The notes beneath the pieces were generated by a model that was given only the letters and a program-made list of their open reading frames with translations, ran no database searches and was not told the DNA's origin. This document shows positions 28,699 to 37,610 of a DNA stretch of 64,000 bases, in pieces (positions within the stretch are counted from its first letter, which is position 1; each line of letters starts with the position of its first letter). Origin of the DNA: Pandoraea horticolens (GTDB lineage Bacteria > Pseudomonadota > Gammaproteobacteria > Burkholderiales > Burkholderiaceae); contig NZ_CABPSM010000001.1 in the NCBI RefSeq assembly GCF_902459555.1, positions 620,001 through 684,000 of the forward strand, read 5' to 3'. The position numbers and the translations under genes are program-made.

Positions 28699-30579
28699 TT
28701 GAATCAAGGCAACAACACGACGGCGGTGCAGACGCCGGAGATCGCGGCGCATCGCTACCGGCCGGTGAGCATCGGCAATCCCGGCGTAGAAGTGCGGCGC
28801 GACGGCGAGTTCTGGTATCTGCGCTCGCGTGAAGCGCTCGGCGATTTCCCTGAGCGTCTGACCGACCGGCTGGTGTCGGGCGCTGCTCAGCATCCGGAAC
28901 GGTGGCTGATCGCGCGGCGCGGTCCCGACGGTGCCTGGATCGGCATCACCTATGCACAGATGCTGTCGCGTGCGCGCGCCATTGGTCAGGCTTTGCGCGA
29001 TCGCGGCCTGTCCGCGCAGCGCCCGATCGCGATTCTGTCCGGCAACGATCTCGAACACTTCCAACTGGCCCTCGGCGCGATGTACGCAGGCGTGCCGTTC
29101 GCCCCGATTTCACCCGCATACTCCATCGTGTCCACGGACTACGGCAAGTTGCGTCACACGCTTGGCGTGCTGCAACCGGGTCTCGTCTACGCGACCGGCG
29201 TCGATGCCTACGGACGCGCGATGGATGCCGTGCTGGGCGACGGCGTGATTCGTGTAAGCGCTGGCGGCGACGGTGGCACGCTGGCGTTCGACGCGCTGCT
29301 CGACACTGTGCCGCGCGATATCGACGCCGTACACGCGCAGGTCACCGGCGATACCATCGCCAAGATTCTGTTCACATCCGGCTCTACGCGTCAGCCGAAA
29401 GCCGTGCCGACCACGCAGCGCATGTTGTGCAGCAACCAGCAGATGCTGCTGCAGACGTTCCCGACCTTCGGCGAGACGCCGCCGGTGCTGGTGGACTGGC
29501 TGCCGTGGAATCACACCTACGGGGGCAGCCATAACGTGGGCATCGCGTTGTACAACGGCGGCACCCTTTACATCGACGACGGCAAGCCGGTGACCGGCAA
29601 GTTCGAGGAGACGCTGCGCAATCTGCGCGAGATATCGCCGACGGTGTACTTCAACGTGCCGAAGGGGTGGGAGGACCTTGCCATTGCGCTCGAGAGCGAT
29701 GCCGCGTTGCGCGAGCGTTTTTTCGCGCGTGTGAATCTCTATTTCTTCGGCGGTGCGGGGTTGTCGCAGGCCGCCTGGAACCGTCTTGAGCGCGTGACCG
29801 AACAGCACTGCGGCGAGCGCATCCGGATCATGTCCGGACTCGGCATGACCGAGACCTCGCCAAGCTGCATGTTCACCACCGGGCCAATCATGCGGGCGGG
29901 CTACATCGGTCTGCCAGCGCCCGGCTGCGAGGTGAAGCTGGCCCCGGTGGGCGGCAAGCTGGAAGTCCGGTTCCGCGGTCCGAACGTCATGGCGGGCTAT
30001 TGGCGTCATCAGGCCAGTGAGCCAGTGTTCGACGAAGAAGGCTACTACCGCACGGGCGACGCCGCGACGTTCGTCGACGTACAACAGCCGGAGATCGGTC
30101 TTCAGTTCGATGGGCGCATCACCGAAGACTTCAAACTCAGTTCCGGCACGTTCGTGAGTGTTGGCCCGTTGCGTGCTCGTGTGATTTCGGAGGGGGCGCC
30201 GTATGTGCAGGACGCCGTGGTCACGGGCATCAATCGCGACGACATCGGGCTGATGGTCTTCCCGCGCGTGGAGGACTGCCGCCGCCTGAGTGCGCTGGCG
30301 AAGGACGCCCCCCTGGCGGACGTACTCGCGTCCGCCCCGGTGCGAGAAGTCTTCGCGGCGCTGCTGACGAAGCTCAATGCCACGGCAGGTGGCAGCGCCA
30401 CCTATGTCGCACGCCTCATGCTGCTCGATTCGCCACCTTCGCTCGATAAGGGTGAAGTCACCGACAAGGGGTCGATCAACCAGCGTGCCGTGCAGGATCA
30501 TCGCGCGTCGACGGTCGATGCGCTGCACGCGGCTCAGGCGGAAGGCGCTCATATTATTCTCGCTCCGGCACGGCGCTGA
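28699..30579 (+). CDS. fcs: feruloyl-CoA synthase
   Basis: A 626-residue acyl-adenylate-forming ligase that activates ferulate or p-coumarate with ATP and CoA. The phosphate-binding motif ILFTSGSTRQPKAVP has the non-Gly residue after ST that is usual in Fcs proteins. SGLGMTETSP, YRTGDAATF and the catalytic Lys in TDKGSINQRAV are present. The start is a TTG at 28699 preceded by AGGAG; the nearby GTG leads to an immediate stop. The gene follows vdh by 82 bases, and its stop is one base from the next start. Confidence 0.93.
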   Translation: MNQGNNTTAVQTPEIAAHRYRPVSIGNPGVEVRRDGEFWYLRSREALGDFPERLTDRLVSGAAQHPERWLIARRGPDGAWIGITYAQMLSRARAIGQALRDRGLSAQRPIAILSGNDLEHFQLALGAMYAGVPFAPISPAYSIVSTDYGKLRHTLGVLQPGLVYATGVDAYGRAMDAVLGDGVIRVSAGGDGGTLAFDALLDTVPRDIDAVHAQVTGDTIAKILFTSGSTRQPKAVPTTQRMLCSNQQMLLQTFPTFGETPPVLVDWLPWNHTYGGSHNVGIALYNGGTLYIDDGKPVTGKFEETLRNLREISPTVYFNVPKGWEDLAIALESDAALRERFFARVNLYFFGGAGLSQAAWNRLERVTEQHCGERIRIMSGLGMTETSPSCMFTTGPIMRAGYIGLPAPGCEVKLAPVGGKLEVRFRGPNVMAGYWRHQASEPVFDEEGYYRTGDAATFVDVQQPEIGLQFDGRITEDFKLSSGTFVSVGPLRARVISEGAPYVQDAVVTGINRDDIGLMVFPRVEDCRRLSALAKDAPLADVLASAPVREVFAALLTKLNATAGGSATYVARLMLLDSPPSLDKGEVTDKGSINQRAVQDHRASTVDALHAAQAEGAHIILAPARR

Positions 30580-30580
30580 C

Positions 30581-32338
30581 ATGGACTATCGGGCATTGCA
30601 AAGTGCAGCCGACGATATTGCGTTCGTGCTGGACAAACTCGGTGTCGGGGAGGCGCTGACACGTCTCGCGCCGTTCCGCGAATTCGATACGGCGACGTTG
30701 GTGCAGGTGGTCGACGAGGCGGCGCGCTTCTCGCGCGAAGTGCTCGCACCGCTGAACGCCGTCGGCGACCGGGAGGGCTGCGCCTGGCGCGACGGCGAGG
30801 TCCGCACGCCTGCCGGATTTGCCGACGCCTATCGTCAGTATCGCGACGCTGGCTGGCCATCGCTGCCATGCGATCCGGCGTCAGGCGGGCAGGGGCTGCC
30901 GGTCGTCGCACAGGTGGCGGTACAGGAGCTGACGGCGGGCGCGAATCTGGCATGGACCATGTATCCCGGCATTCTGCACGGCGCGTACGAATGCGTGCAC
31001 CGGTTCGGCAGCGACGCGTTGCGCGATGCGTGGCTCGGTCCGCTCGTGAGTGGCGAATGGCTCGCCACGATGGCGCTGACGGAACCGGGGGCGGGCAGCG
31101 ATCTGGGGCAGATTCGCACGCGCGCCGAGTGGGTCGGTGGGGCGAATGACACCGTAAGGGTGACCGGCGAGAAGATTTTCATCTCCGGCGGCGAGCAGGA
31201 TCTGACGCCGAACATCGTGCATCTCGTGCTGGCGCGCACGCCGGACGCGCCCGCCGGAAGCGGCGGCCTGTCGCTGTTTCTCGTGCCCAAGATACTTGCG
31301 AATGGCGAACGCAACGCCGTGCGCTGCATCGGCATCGAGCACAAGATGGGGATTCGCGGCAGCGCCACGTGCTCGATGGCGTTCGAGGGGGCGACGGGGT
31401 ATCTCATCGGCAAACCGCATCGCGGACTCGAGGCGATGTTCGCGATGATGAATTCGGCACGTCTGCATGTGGGCGCGTCTGGGGTCGGACTGGCGCAGAA
31501 CGCCTATGAAATGGCCGTGAAGCATGCGTGGGAGCGCGTGCAATCGCGCGTACCGGGTGCGGCGCCGAACGCTCCCATCGCGCAACACCCGGCGGTGCGG
31601 CGTCTGCTCGAAGGGCAGCGGGTCGCCGTCGAAGGTGCGCGCCTGCTGTTGTACCGCGCCGCGCTTGCCATCGACGAGGCCCATCACGCCGATACGGCCG
31701 ACGCACGCACGAAGGCCGACGCGCTGGCGGCGCTGCTCACGCCAGTCGTCAAGGCGATGCTCACCGAGCAGGCGTTCGAAGGCGCGAGCGCCGCGTTGCA
31801 GGTCTTCGGCGGGTATGGCTATATCGAAGAGACCGGCGTCGCCCAGTATCTGCGTGACGCGCGCATCCCCATGATTTACGAAGGGACTAACGAGATACAG
31901 GCTATCGACCTGATGCTGCGCAAGGTCGTCAGAGACGACGGCGAGACGCTGCGGCAATGGCTCGAATGGACACGCAGGCAAGTGAATGACGCGCGAGCCG
32001 TCGCGACGCTCAAGGGCTTCGACGCCGCGCTGGCGACGCTGGACGAGTGGGCCGCGCTGCTGCCGTCCGTCATCGCATTGGCGCAATCGTCGGCACGTGC
32101 GGCGTTGTGCGTGGCAGGGGAAGTGATGCGCGTCGTGCACGGGCTGTCGATGGCCGGGTTATGGGCGCACGCGGCGCTGGCCGAGCATCGCGCCGAAGTG
32201 GGGGCTGACAGGGGGGGAGTCATGCGCGACGGCAAGCGCCGGGCCGCACGCTACTGGTTGAAATTCGAACTGCCGGAGACGCGCCGCGCAATGGCGATCG
32301 TCGCGGCGCAAATCAGCGATCCGGAGACGGCCGAATGA
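30581..32338 (+). CDS. acyl-CoA dehydrogenase, DmdC-like long form
   Basis: A 585-residue flavoprotein. Segments MALTEPGAGSDLGQIRT (FAD/substrate), GIRGSATCSM and the catalytic Glu in MIYEGTNEIQAIDLMLRK are conserved. An extra C-terminal helical domain puts it with the roughly 590-residue DmdC-type enzymes. Pseudomonas ferulate clusters also carry an acyl-CoA dehydrogenase beside fcs; dihydroferuloyl- or phenylpropanoyl-CoA oxidation is a possible role. The start at 30581 directly follows the fcs stop codon. Confidence 0.87.
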   Translation: MDYRALQSAADDIAFVLDKLGVGEALTRLAPFREFDTATLVQVVDEAARFSREVLAPLNAVGDREGCAWRDGEVRTPAGFADAYRQYRDAGWPSLPCDPASGGQGLPVVAQVAVQELTAGANLAWTMYPGILHGAYECVHRFGSDALRDAWLGPLVSGEWLATMALTEPGAGSDLGQIRTRAEWVGGANDTVRVTGEKIFISGGEQDLTPNIVHLVLARTPDAPAGSGGLSLFLVPKILANGERNAVRCIGIEHKMGIRGSATCSMAFEGATGYLIGKPHRGLEAMFAMMNSARLHVGASGVGLAQNAYEMAVKHAWERVQSRVPGAAPNAPIAQHPAVRRLLEGQRVAVEGARLLLYRAALAIDEAHHADTADARTKADALAALLTPVVKAMLTEQAFEGASAALQVFGGYGYIEETGVAQYLRDARIPMIYEGTNEIQAIDLMLRKVVRDDGETLRQWLEWTRRQVNDARAVATLKGFDAALATLDEWAALLPSVIALAQSSARAALCVAGEVMRVVHGLSMAGLWAHAALAEHRAEVGADRGGVMRDGKRRAARYWLKFELPETRRAMAIVAAQISDPETAE

Positions 32339-33261
32339 ATCTCGACAAACTCGTCGCCATCGATACGCATGTGCACGCGGAAGTGTCGTGCTGCCAGCCG
32401 CCGGATCTCTTCGGCAAGGCTTTCGACGACGCCGCGGACAAGTACTTCGGTACGGTTCTCAAGCAGAACCGCCGGCCCACGATTCCCGAGACCATCGAAC
32501 ATTACCGCGAGCGCAACATCGGCTTCGTGATGTTCACGGTCGACTGTGAGGCGAACATCGGCCGTCGCCGTATTCCGAACGAGGAGATTGCGGGCTTCGC
32601 GCAGGAGAATGCGGACATCATGATCGCGTTCGCGAGCATCGATCCGCACAAAGGACGCATGGGCGTGCGGGAGGCGCGGCGGCTCGTCGAGGAATTCGGC
32701 GTGCGGGGTTTCAAGTTCCATCCCACCATGCAGGGGTTCTTCGCCAACGATCGCATGGCGTATCCGATGTATGAGTTGATCGCGGAGTACAAGCTCACAG
32801 CCGTGTTTCACAGCGGGCATTCGGGCATTGGCTCAGGGATGCCGGGCGGCGGCGGGTTGCGGCTCAAGTTCTCCGAGCCGATCCATCTGGACGACGTCGC
32901 GACCGATTTCCCGGACATGAACATCGTGATCGCGCATCCGTCGTGGCCGTGGCAGTCGCAGGCGCTTTCCATCGCGTTGCACAAGCCGAATGTCTATATC
33001 GATCTGTCCGGCTGGTCGCCCAAGTATTTCTCACCGGAACTGATTCAGTACGCCAACTCGTTGCTGCGCGAGAAGATGTTATTCGGTTCGGACTTCCCGC
33101 TCATCGCGCCAGACAGGTGGTTGCGCGACTTCGAGGCCGCAGGATTTCGCGACGAGGTCAAACCCCTGGTGCTCAAGGACAACGCGGTGAGGATGCTCGG
33201 GCTCGTGGCTGAGCCGGTCCATGCGGCGAGTGCCGCGGCACCGGCTTCGGCACAGGCGTGA
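32335..33261 (+). CDS. amidohydrolase-family protein (ACMSD-like), role unknown
   Basis: A 308-residue TIM-barrel metal hydrolase or decarboxylase. The N-terminal metal motif is DTHVH (residues about 10-14), then a strand with RGFKFHPTMQGF, VFHSGHSG, IVIAHPSWPW and the late acid in LFGSDFPL. This pattern fits the amidohydrolase_2 group that includes aminocarboxymuconate-semialdehyde decarboxylase and resorcylate or 5-carboxyvanillate decarboxylases. The start overlaps the acd stop (ATGA), so it is part of the hydroxycinnamate operon. No standard step needs it. Confidence 0.82.
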   Translation: MNLDKLVAIDTHVHAEVSCCQPPDLFGKAFDDAADKYFGTVLKQNRRPTIPETIEHYRERNIGFVMFTVDCEANIGRRRIPNEEIAGFAQENADIMIAFASIDPHKGRMGVREARRLVEEFGVRGFKFHPTMQGFFANDRMAYPMYELIAEYKLTAVFHSGHSGIGSGMPGGGGLRLKFSEPIHLDDVATDFPDMNIVIAHPSWPWQSQALSIALHKPNVYIDLSGWSPKYFSPELIQYANSLLREKMLFGSDFPLIAPDRWLRDFEAAGFRDEVKPLVLKDNAVRMLGLVAEPVHAASAAAPASAQA

Positions 33262-33273
33262 GCGGTGCCATCC

Positions 33274-34221
33274 TCAGCGCGACCCCGGCCCGCCGTAGCG
33301 CAAGCGCGCGGCTTCGCGCATGGCGCTGATGAGGGTCTGCTCCGGCGGGGTGGGCACCGTGTCGTTGCGCCACAAGATGCCGATGGACTCCTCGGTGCCT
33401 TTCATCGCGAAGGGCAGCGCGCACAGTACGCCGTCGGCCAGATCGTCCTGCACGGTGATCTCGGAGGCGATCCACACCACGTCGTCTCGCAGGGTCATGG
33501 CGCGGGCGAGCGACATCGACAGCAACTCCGAGTAGTCGTCGAGCGTGCCCACGCCGTGAGCGCGCAAGAAACTGTCGGCCGTGTGGCGCAAGATCGTGCC
33601 GTGCGGCGGCAAGATCACGTGATGGTTCGCGAGGTCGGCCATCGACACGCTGCGCTGCTGCACCAGCGGATGCGCCGGGCGCACGACCACACTGAGCGGT
33701 GTAGCGCAAAGATGTTCGAAAGTGAGTCCCGCCATCCCCTCGGGATCGGACATCCGGCCGAGTGCGAGCGTCGTCTCGCCGGACTTCAACTGCGTGAGCA
33801 ATTGCTGGTTCGCCCCGGTGTGCACTTGCACCACGATGCCCGGCCATTCGCGCCGGAAGGTCTCGAGCACGCTGGGCATCATGGCGGCGGCCAGCGTGGG
33901 CAATACGGCGATCTCGATCACTCCGCCCGTCTGGCCCACGGCGCGCGAGAGCACGTCGATGCCCTGACGCAGCGCACTCACGCTCGCCCCCGCATGCCGC
34001 AGGAACAACTCCGCCTGCGCAGTCGGTCGTGCGCCGTTGCGTCCGCGGTCGAACAAGCGCACCCCAAGCAGTCCTTCCAGTTCGGCAATCGTCTTGCTGA
34101 CGGCCGGTTGCGTAATGGACAGCGCTTCGGCCGCGCGCTGAAGGCTGCCGTGCTGCGCCACGGCCAGCAGGCATTGCAAATGACGCAGCTTGATTCGCCC
34201 GTCGAGTCGGTGTCTTTCCAT
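33274..34221 (-). CDS. pcaQ: LysR regulator of protocatechuate genes (PcaQ type)
   Basis: A 315-residue LysR protein. The N-terminal HTH contains LRHLQCLLAVAQHGSLQRAAE and SITQPAVSKTIAELE, matching the PcaQ/GbpR subgroup, and the C-terminal effector domain follows. It is divergent from pcaHGBCD, the classical PcaQ arrangement; PcaQ proteins activate these genes in response to beta-carboxymuconate or its lactone. A perfect palindrome lies 40-62 bases upstream of its start. Its stop codon is 12 bases from that of the convergent amidohydrolase. Confidence 0.87.
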   Translation of the reverse strand: MERHRLDGRIKLRHLQCLLAVAQHGSLQRAAEALSITQPAVSKTIAELEGLLGVRLFDRGRNGARPTAQAELFLRHAGASVSALRQGIDVLSRAVGQTGGVIEIAVLPTLAAAMMPSVLETFRREWPGIVVQVHTGANQQLLTQLKSGETTLALGRMSDPEGMAGLTFEHLCATPLSVVVRPAHPLVQQRSVSMADLANHHVILPPHGTILRHTADSFLRAHGVGTLDDYSELLSMSLARAMTLRDDVVWIASEITVQDDLADGVLCALPFAMKGTEESIGILWRNDTVPTPPEQTLISAMREAARLRYGGPGSR

Positions 34222-34260
34222 GCCGAAAAGTTATGAAAAACCTAAGAAAATGTCAATAAA

Positions 34261-34283
34261 TATATCCATTGATTATGGATATA
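34261..34283. promoter_or_regulatory. candidate PcaQ operator
   Basis: TATATCCAT-TGATT-ATGGATATA is a perfect palindrome with nine-base arms and a five-base spacer, in the AT-rich gap between pcaQ and pcaH. It contains the T-N11-A feature of LysR sites. Assignment to PcaQ is inference from position. Confidence 0.6.
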
Positions 34284-34340
34284 GTGTCGAAAACAAGCTG
34301 GCGCCAAGCCAGATCAGTCAACACATAACGGAGTGAGACC

Positions 34341-35051
34341 ATGTCGGAAACGACCACCGTCCTGCGCCCCCGCGACTGGGATTCCCATCCCAAGCTCATC
34401 GACAGCGGGTACAAGTCCACGGCGCTGCGCGGCCCCAAGCAACTGCTCGTCCCGGTCAAGCAGAACCTCGCGAACCTTCGCTCGCCGGTCTACGGCCACG
34501 GCATCATCGGCGAACTCGACGGCGATCTCACGCGCAACGCGGTTCGCAACGGCGAGCCGCTGGGTGAGCGCATGATCGTGACCGGCCGCGTGCTCGACGA
34601 AGGTGGCCGTCCGGTGCCCAATACGCTCGTGGAACTGTGGCAAGCCAACGCCTGCGGCCGCTACGTGCACAAGGTCGACCAGCACGACGCACCGCTCGAT
34701 GCGAACTTCCTCGGCGCTGGCCGCGCGTTGACCGACGCGCAGGGCCGTTACAAATTCCTCACCATCAAGCCCGGCGCCTACCCGTGGAGGAACCACCACA
34801 ACGCGTGGCGTCCGCAGCATCTGCACTTCTCGGTGTTCGGTCAGTATTTCGCGACCCGCCTCGTCACGCAGATGTACTTCCCCGGCGATCCGCTGCTGGC
34901 CTACGATCCGATTTTCCAGGCCACGCCGGCGCATGCCCGCGACCGTCTGATCGCGCGCTTCTCGATGGATGTCACCGAACCCGAGTACGCGCTGGGATAC
35001 GAATTCGACATCGTGCTGCGCGGTGCCGACCAAACGCCGATGGAGTTCTGA
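34341..35051 (+). CDS. pcaH: protocatechuate 3,4-dioxygenase beta subunit
   Basis: A 236-residue intradiol dioxygenase subunit that holds the catalytic non-heme Fe(III). The four ligands are visible as Tyr in CGRYVHK, Tyr in PGAYPWRN and the His pair in RPQHLHFSVFG. With PcaG it cleaves protocatechuate to 3-carboxy-cis,cis-muconate. ACGGAGTGAG precedes the ATG. It is the first gene of the pcaHGBCD operon, divergent from pcaQ. Confidence 0.97.
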   Translation: MSETTTVLRPRDWDSHPKLIDSGYKSTALRGPKQLLVPVKQNLANLRSPVYGHGIIGELDGDLTRNAVRNGEPLGERMIVTGRVLDEGGRPVPNTLVELWQANACGRYVHKVDQHDAPLDANFLGAGRALTDAQGRYKFLTIKPGAYPWRNHHNAWRPQHLHFSVFGQYFATRLVTQMYFPGDPLLAYDPIFQATPAHARDRLIARFSMDVTEPEYALGYEFDIVLRGADQTPMEF

Positions 35052-35054
35052 GCC

Positions 35055-35645
35055 ATGTCCGATTATCAGCAAACGCCGTCGCAGACCGTCGGCCCGTACT
35101 TCGCTTATGGCCTGTCGCCGGAGCAATATCGTTACGACTTCAAGAGCGCTTTCACGCCCGTGGTGGCGCTGGATCGCGCCGAAGGCGAAGCCATTCGCCT
35201 GATCGGGCAAGTGGTCGACGGCGAAGGCAATCCAATCAACGATGCCCTGATCGAGGTCGTGCAGGCCGATGCCCATGGCCGCTACGTGCAGAACGCCGAC
35301 GAGATCGAGCGTACGGGCTTCGCCGGCACGGGCCGTTGCGGCACCGGCACGGATGCCGAGAACCGTTTTGTCTTCGAGACGATCAAGCCGGGCTCGAGCG
35401 CGCCAGGCGAAGCGCCGCGCATCGATGTGATTCTGACGATGCGGGGCTTGCTCAATCATCTGTTTACGCGTATCTATTTCGACGACGAAGCAGCGGCCAA
35501 TGCACTTGACCCCGTGCTGCAACAAGTGCCGGCCGAGCGTCGCCACACGCTGATCGCGCGCCGCGAGGTGAGCGGCGGTCGCGTGTCGTACCGTTTCGAT
35601 ATTCGCATGCAGGGTGACGAGGAGACGGTTTTCCTCGACCTTTGA
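35055..35645 (+). CDS. pcaG: protocatechuate 3,4-dioxygenase alpha subunit
   Basis: A 196-residue intradiol dioxygenase alpha chain. The opening SQTVGPYFAYGLSP and the core LIEVVQADAHGRYV are typical, and the iron-binding His pair of the beta subunit is absent (LNHLFTRIYF instead). It forms the alpha-beta protomer with PcaH. The gene starts three bases after the pcaH stop. Confidence 0.96.
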   Translation: MSDYQQTPSQTVGPYFAYGLSPEQYRYDFKSAFTPVVALDRAEGEAIRLIGQVVDGEGNPINDALIEVVQADAHGRYVQNADEIERTGFAGTGRCGTGTDAENRFVFETIKPGSSAPGEAPRIDVILTMRGLLNHLFTRIYFDDEAAANALDPVLQQVPAERRHTLIARREVSGGRVSYRFDIRMQGDEETVFLDL

Positions 35646-35798
35646 AGTCGGTCGTGCAAGGCTGAAACTGGCGCGGCTTCGGGCTGCCGGCATGAAAGTG
35701 CCGGCGGCCTGTGGCCGTATCTGCATTTTGCAACGTACAAGGGTTTTGGCCGCGAATCCCGAATTCGCGGGCAGACCTTCACCACCATCGACTCTCCG

Positions 35799-37175
35799 AT
35801 GACGGAACTGCTTGACTCCTTGCTGCGCGGCTCTGCCGTGACGGCGCGTTTCTCGCGCGACGCCACGCTTCAGGGCATGCTCGACTTCGAAGCGGCGCTG
35901 GCCGCCGCCGAAGCCGAAGCCGGTCTGATTCCGGCCGCCGCCGTCGCCCCGATCACCGCCGCCGCCCGCGCCAGCGAATTCGACTGGACTGCTTTGCGCG
36001 ACGACGCGGCTCGCGCGGGCAACCTTGCTATTCCTCTGGTCAAGCAACTGACGGCCCGCGTGAAAGCGCTCGACGCCGACGCCGCACGGTTCGTGCATTG
36101 GGGCGCCACCAGTCAGGATGCCATCGATACCGGTCTCATCCTGCAAGTGCGCGGCGCCCTCGACGCCATTGGCACCGATCTCGACGGCCTCATCGGCCAA
36201 CTCGCTGCGCAAGTGGGGCAGCACCGTGCAACCGTCATGGTTGGCCGCACGTGGCTGCAACATGCCTTGCCCATCACGTTTGGACTCAAGCTCGCGGGCA
36301 CGCTCGACGCCCTGCTGCGCGCGCGTGCCGATCTCGCGAGCGTGCGTGAACAGGTGTTGTGCGTGCAGTTCGGCGGCGCTGCGGGCACGCTGGCGTCTCT
36401 CGGTGCACAAGGTCCGGCGGTCTCGGCGGCGCTTGCCCGGCACCTTGGCCTGTCGGAGGCGGCCACGCCATGGCACGGCCAGCGCGATCGCATCGTGCGC
36501 GTGGGGGGCTGGGCGGCGTCGCTGACCGGCCTGCTTGGCAAGTTCGCGCGCGATACGGCGATGCTGACGCAAACCGAAGTCGGTGAAATTGCCGAGGCTT
36601 CCGGGCCGGGCCGCGGCGGTTCGTCCACCATGCCGCACAAACGCAACCCGGTCGGCTGTGCCGCCATGCTGGCCGCCGCCGCCCGCACGCCGCAACTCGC
36701 TGCCACGCTCTTCGCCGCGATGCAGCAGGACCATGAGCGTGGTCTGGGCACCTGGCATGCCGAGTGGGAAACGCTGCCCGAACTGCTCATGCTGTGCGGC
36801 GGCGCACTGGCTACGGCGCGCACGCTCGTTGACGACTGGACGGTGGATACGGCGCGCATGCGAGCGAATCTCGAGGTCACGCACGGGCTCATCATGGCCG
36901 AAGCCGTCACGATGGCGCTTGGCGAAGCGATGGGGCGGCTCGAAGCACACCGCCGAGTCGAGGCGTGTTGTCGCGAGGCCATTGCCCAGCAACGCCATCT
37001 GTTCGACGTGCTGCGCGAAGACGACGAGATCACGCGCGTGCTTTCCGTCGACGCACTTGAGCGTTTGATGAACCCGCAACATTATCTGGGCGCTGCCGAG
37101 ACGTTCGTGAGCCGGGTGCTCGCGCTCGCCGACGCCGCAGCGCCGACCCCTCAACCCGGCAGGAAATCGAAATGA
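35799..37175 (+). CDS. pcaB: 3-carboxy-cis,cis-muconate cycloisomerase
   Basis: A 458-residue fumarase/aspartase-superfamily enzyme. The signature loop GRGGSSTMPHKRNPV and the WGATSQD segment are present. It converts 3-carboxymuconate to 4-carboxymuconolactone. It follows pcaG after 153 bases in which I see no other gene, and its last codon overlaps pcaC (ATGA). The N-terminus MTELLDSLLRGSA fits the family, supporting the start. Confidence 0.95.
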   Translation: MTELLDSLLRGSAVTARFSRDATLQGMLDFEAALAAAEAEAGLIPAAAVAPITAAARASEFDWTALRDDAARAGNLAIPLVKQLTARVKALDADAARFVHWGATSQDAIDTGLILQVRGALDAIGTDLDGLIGQLAAQVGQHRATVMVGRTWLQHALPITFGLKLAGTLDALLRARADLASVREQVLCVQFGGAAGTLASLGAQGPAVSAALARHLGLSEAATPWHGQRDRIVRVGGWAASLTGLLGKFARDTAMLTQTEVGEIAEASGPGRGGSSTMPHKRNPVGCAAMLAAAARTPQLAATLFAAMQQDHERGLGTWHAEWETLPELLMLCGGALATARTLVDDWTVDTARMRANLEVTHGLIMAEAVTMALGEAMGRLEAHRRVEACCREAIAQQRHLFDVLREDDEITRVLSVDALERLMNPQHYLGAAETFVSRVLALADAAAPTPQPGRKSK

Positions 37176-37597
37176 ACGATCAGGAACGTTACGATAACGG
37201 TATGCAGGTGCGCCGCGCTGTTCTCGGCGATGCTCACGTGGACCGCACGCTCACGCGCCGCAACGAATTCAACGACGACTTTCAGAACTTCATCACGCGC
37301 TTCGCCTGGGGCGACGTGTGGACGCGCCCGGGGCTCACGCGCCACATGCGCAGCATGATTACGCTCTCGCTGCTGATCGCACTCAATCGCGGCGACGAGT
37401 TCCGCATGCATGTGCGCGCCGCGTTCAACAACGGCGTGACACGTGACGAAATGAAGGAGCTGTTCATGCACGCTGCGCTGTATTGCGGTCTGCCTGCGGC
37501 CAATCAGGCGATCCACGACGCCGAGAAGGTCTTCGCGGAGATGGAAGCCGCCGAGCCGGGCTCGACCACGCGTGTGCGCGACGACGCACAGCGCTGA
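37172..37597 (+). CDS. pcaC: 4-carboxymuconolactone decarboxylase
   Basis: A 141-residue member of the CMD/AhpD-like family. It is single-domain, not the PcaL fusion with PcaD. NEFNDDFQNFITRFAWGDVW and LFMHAALYCGLPAANQA are characteristic. It decarboxylates 4-carboxymuconolactone to 3-oxoadipate enol-lactone. The start overlaps the pcaB stop by four bases. Confidence 0.96.
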   Translation: MNDQERYDNGMQVRRAVLGDAHVDRTLTRRNEFNDDFQNFITRFAWGDVWTRPGLTRHMRSMITLSLLIALNRGDEFRMHVRAAFNNGVTRDEMKELFMHAALYCGLPAANQAIHDAEKVFAEMEAAEPGSTTRVRDDAQR

Positions 37598-37610
37598 GGA
37601 GACGAGCCAA

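Noticed and set aside
34314-37154. A 946-codon open frame on the minus strand opposite pcaHGB
   Set aside because: It lies fully antisense to three well-supported genes, is Arg/His/Ala-rich with no recognisable domain, and is the expected mirror of third-position GC bias.
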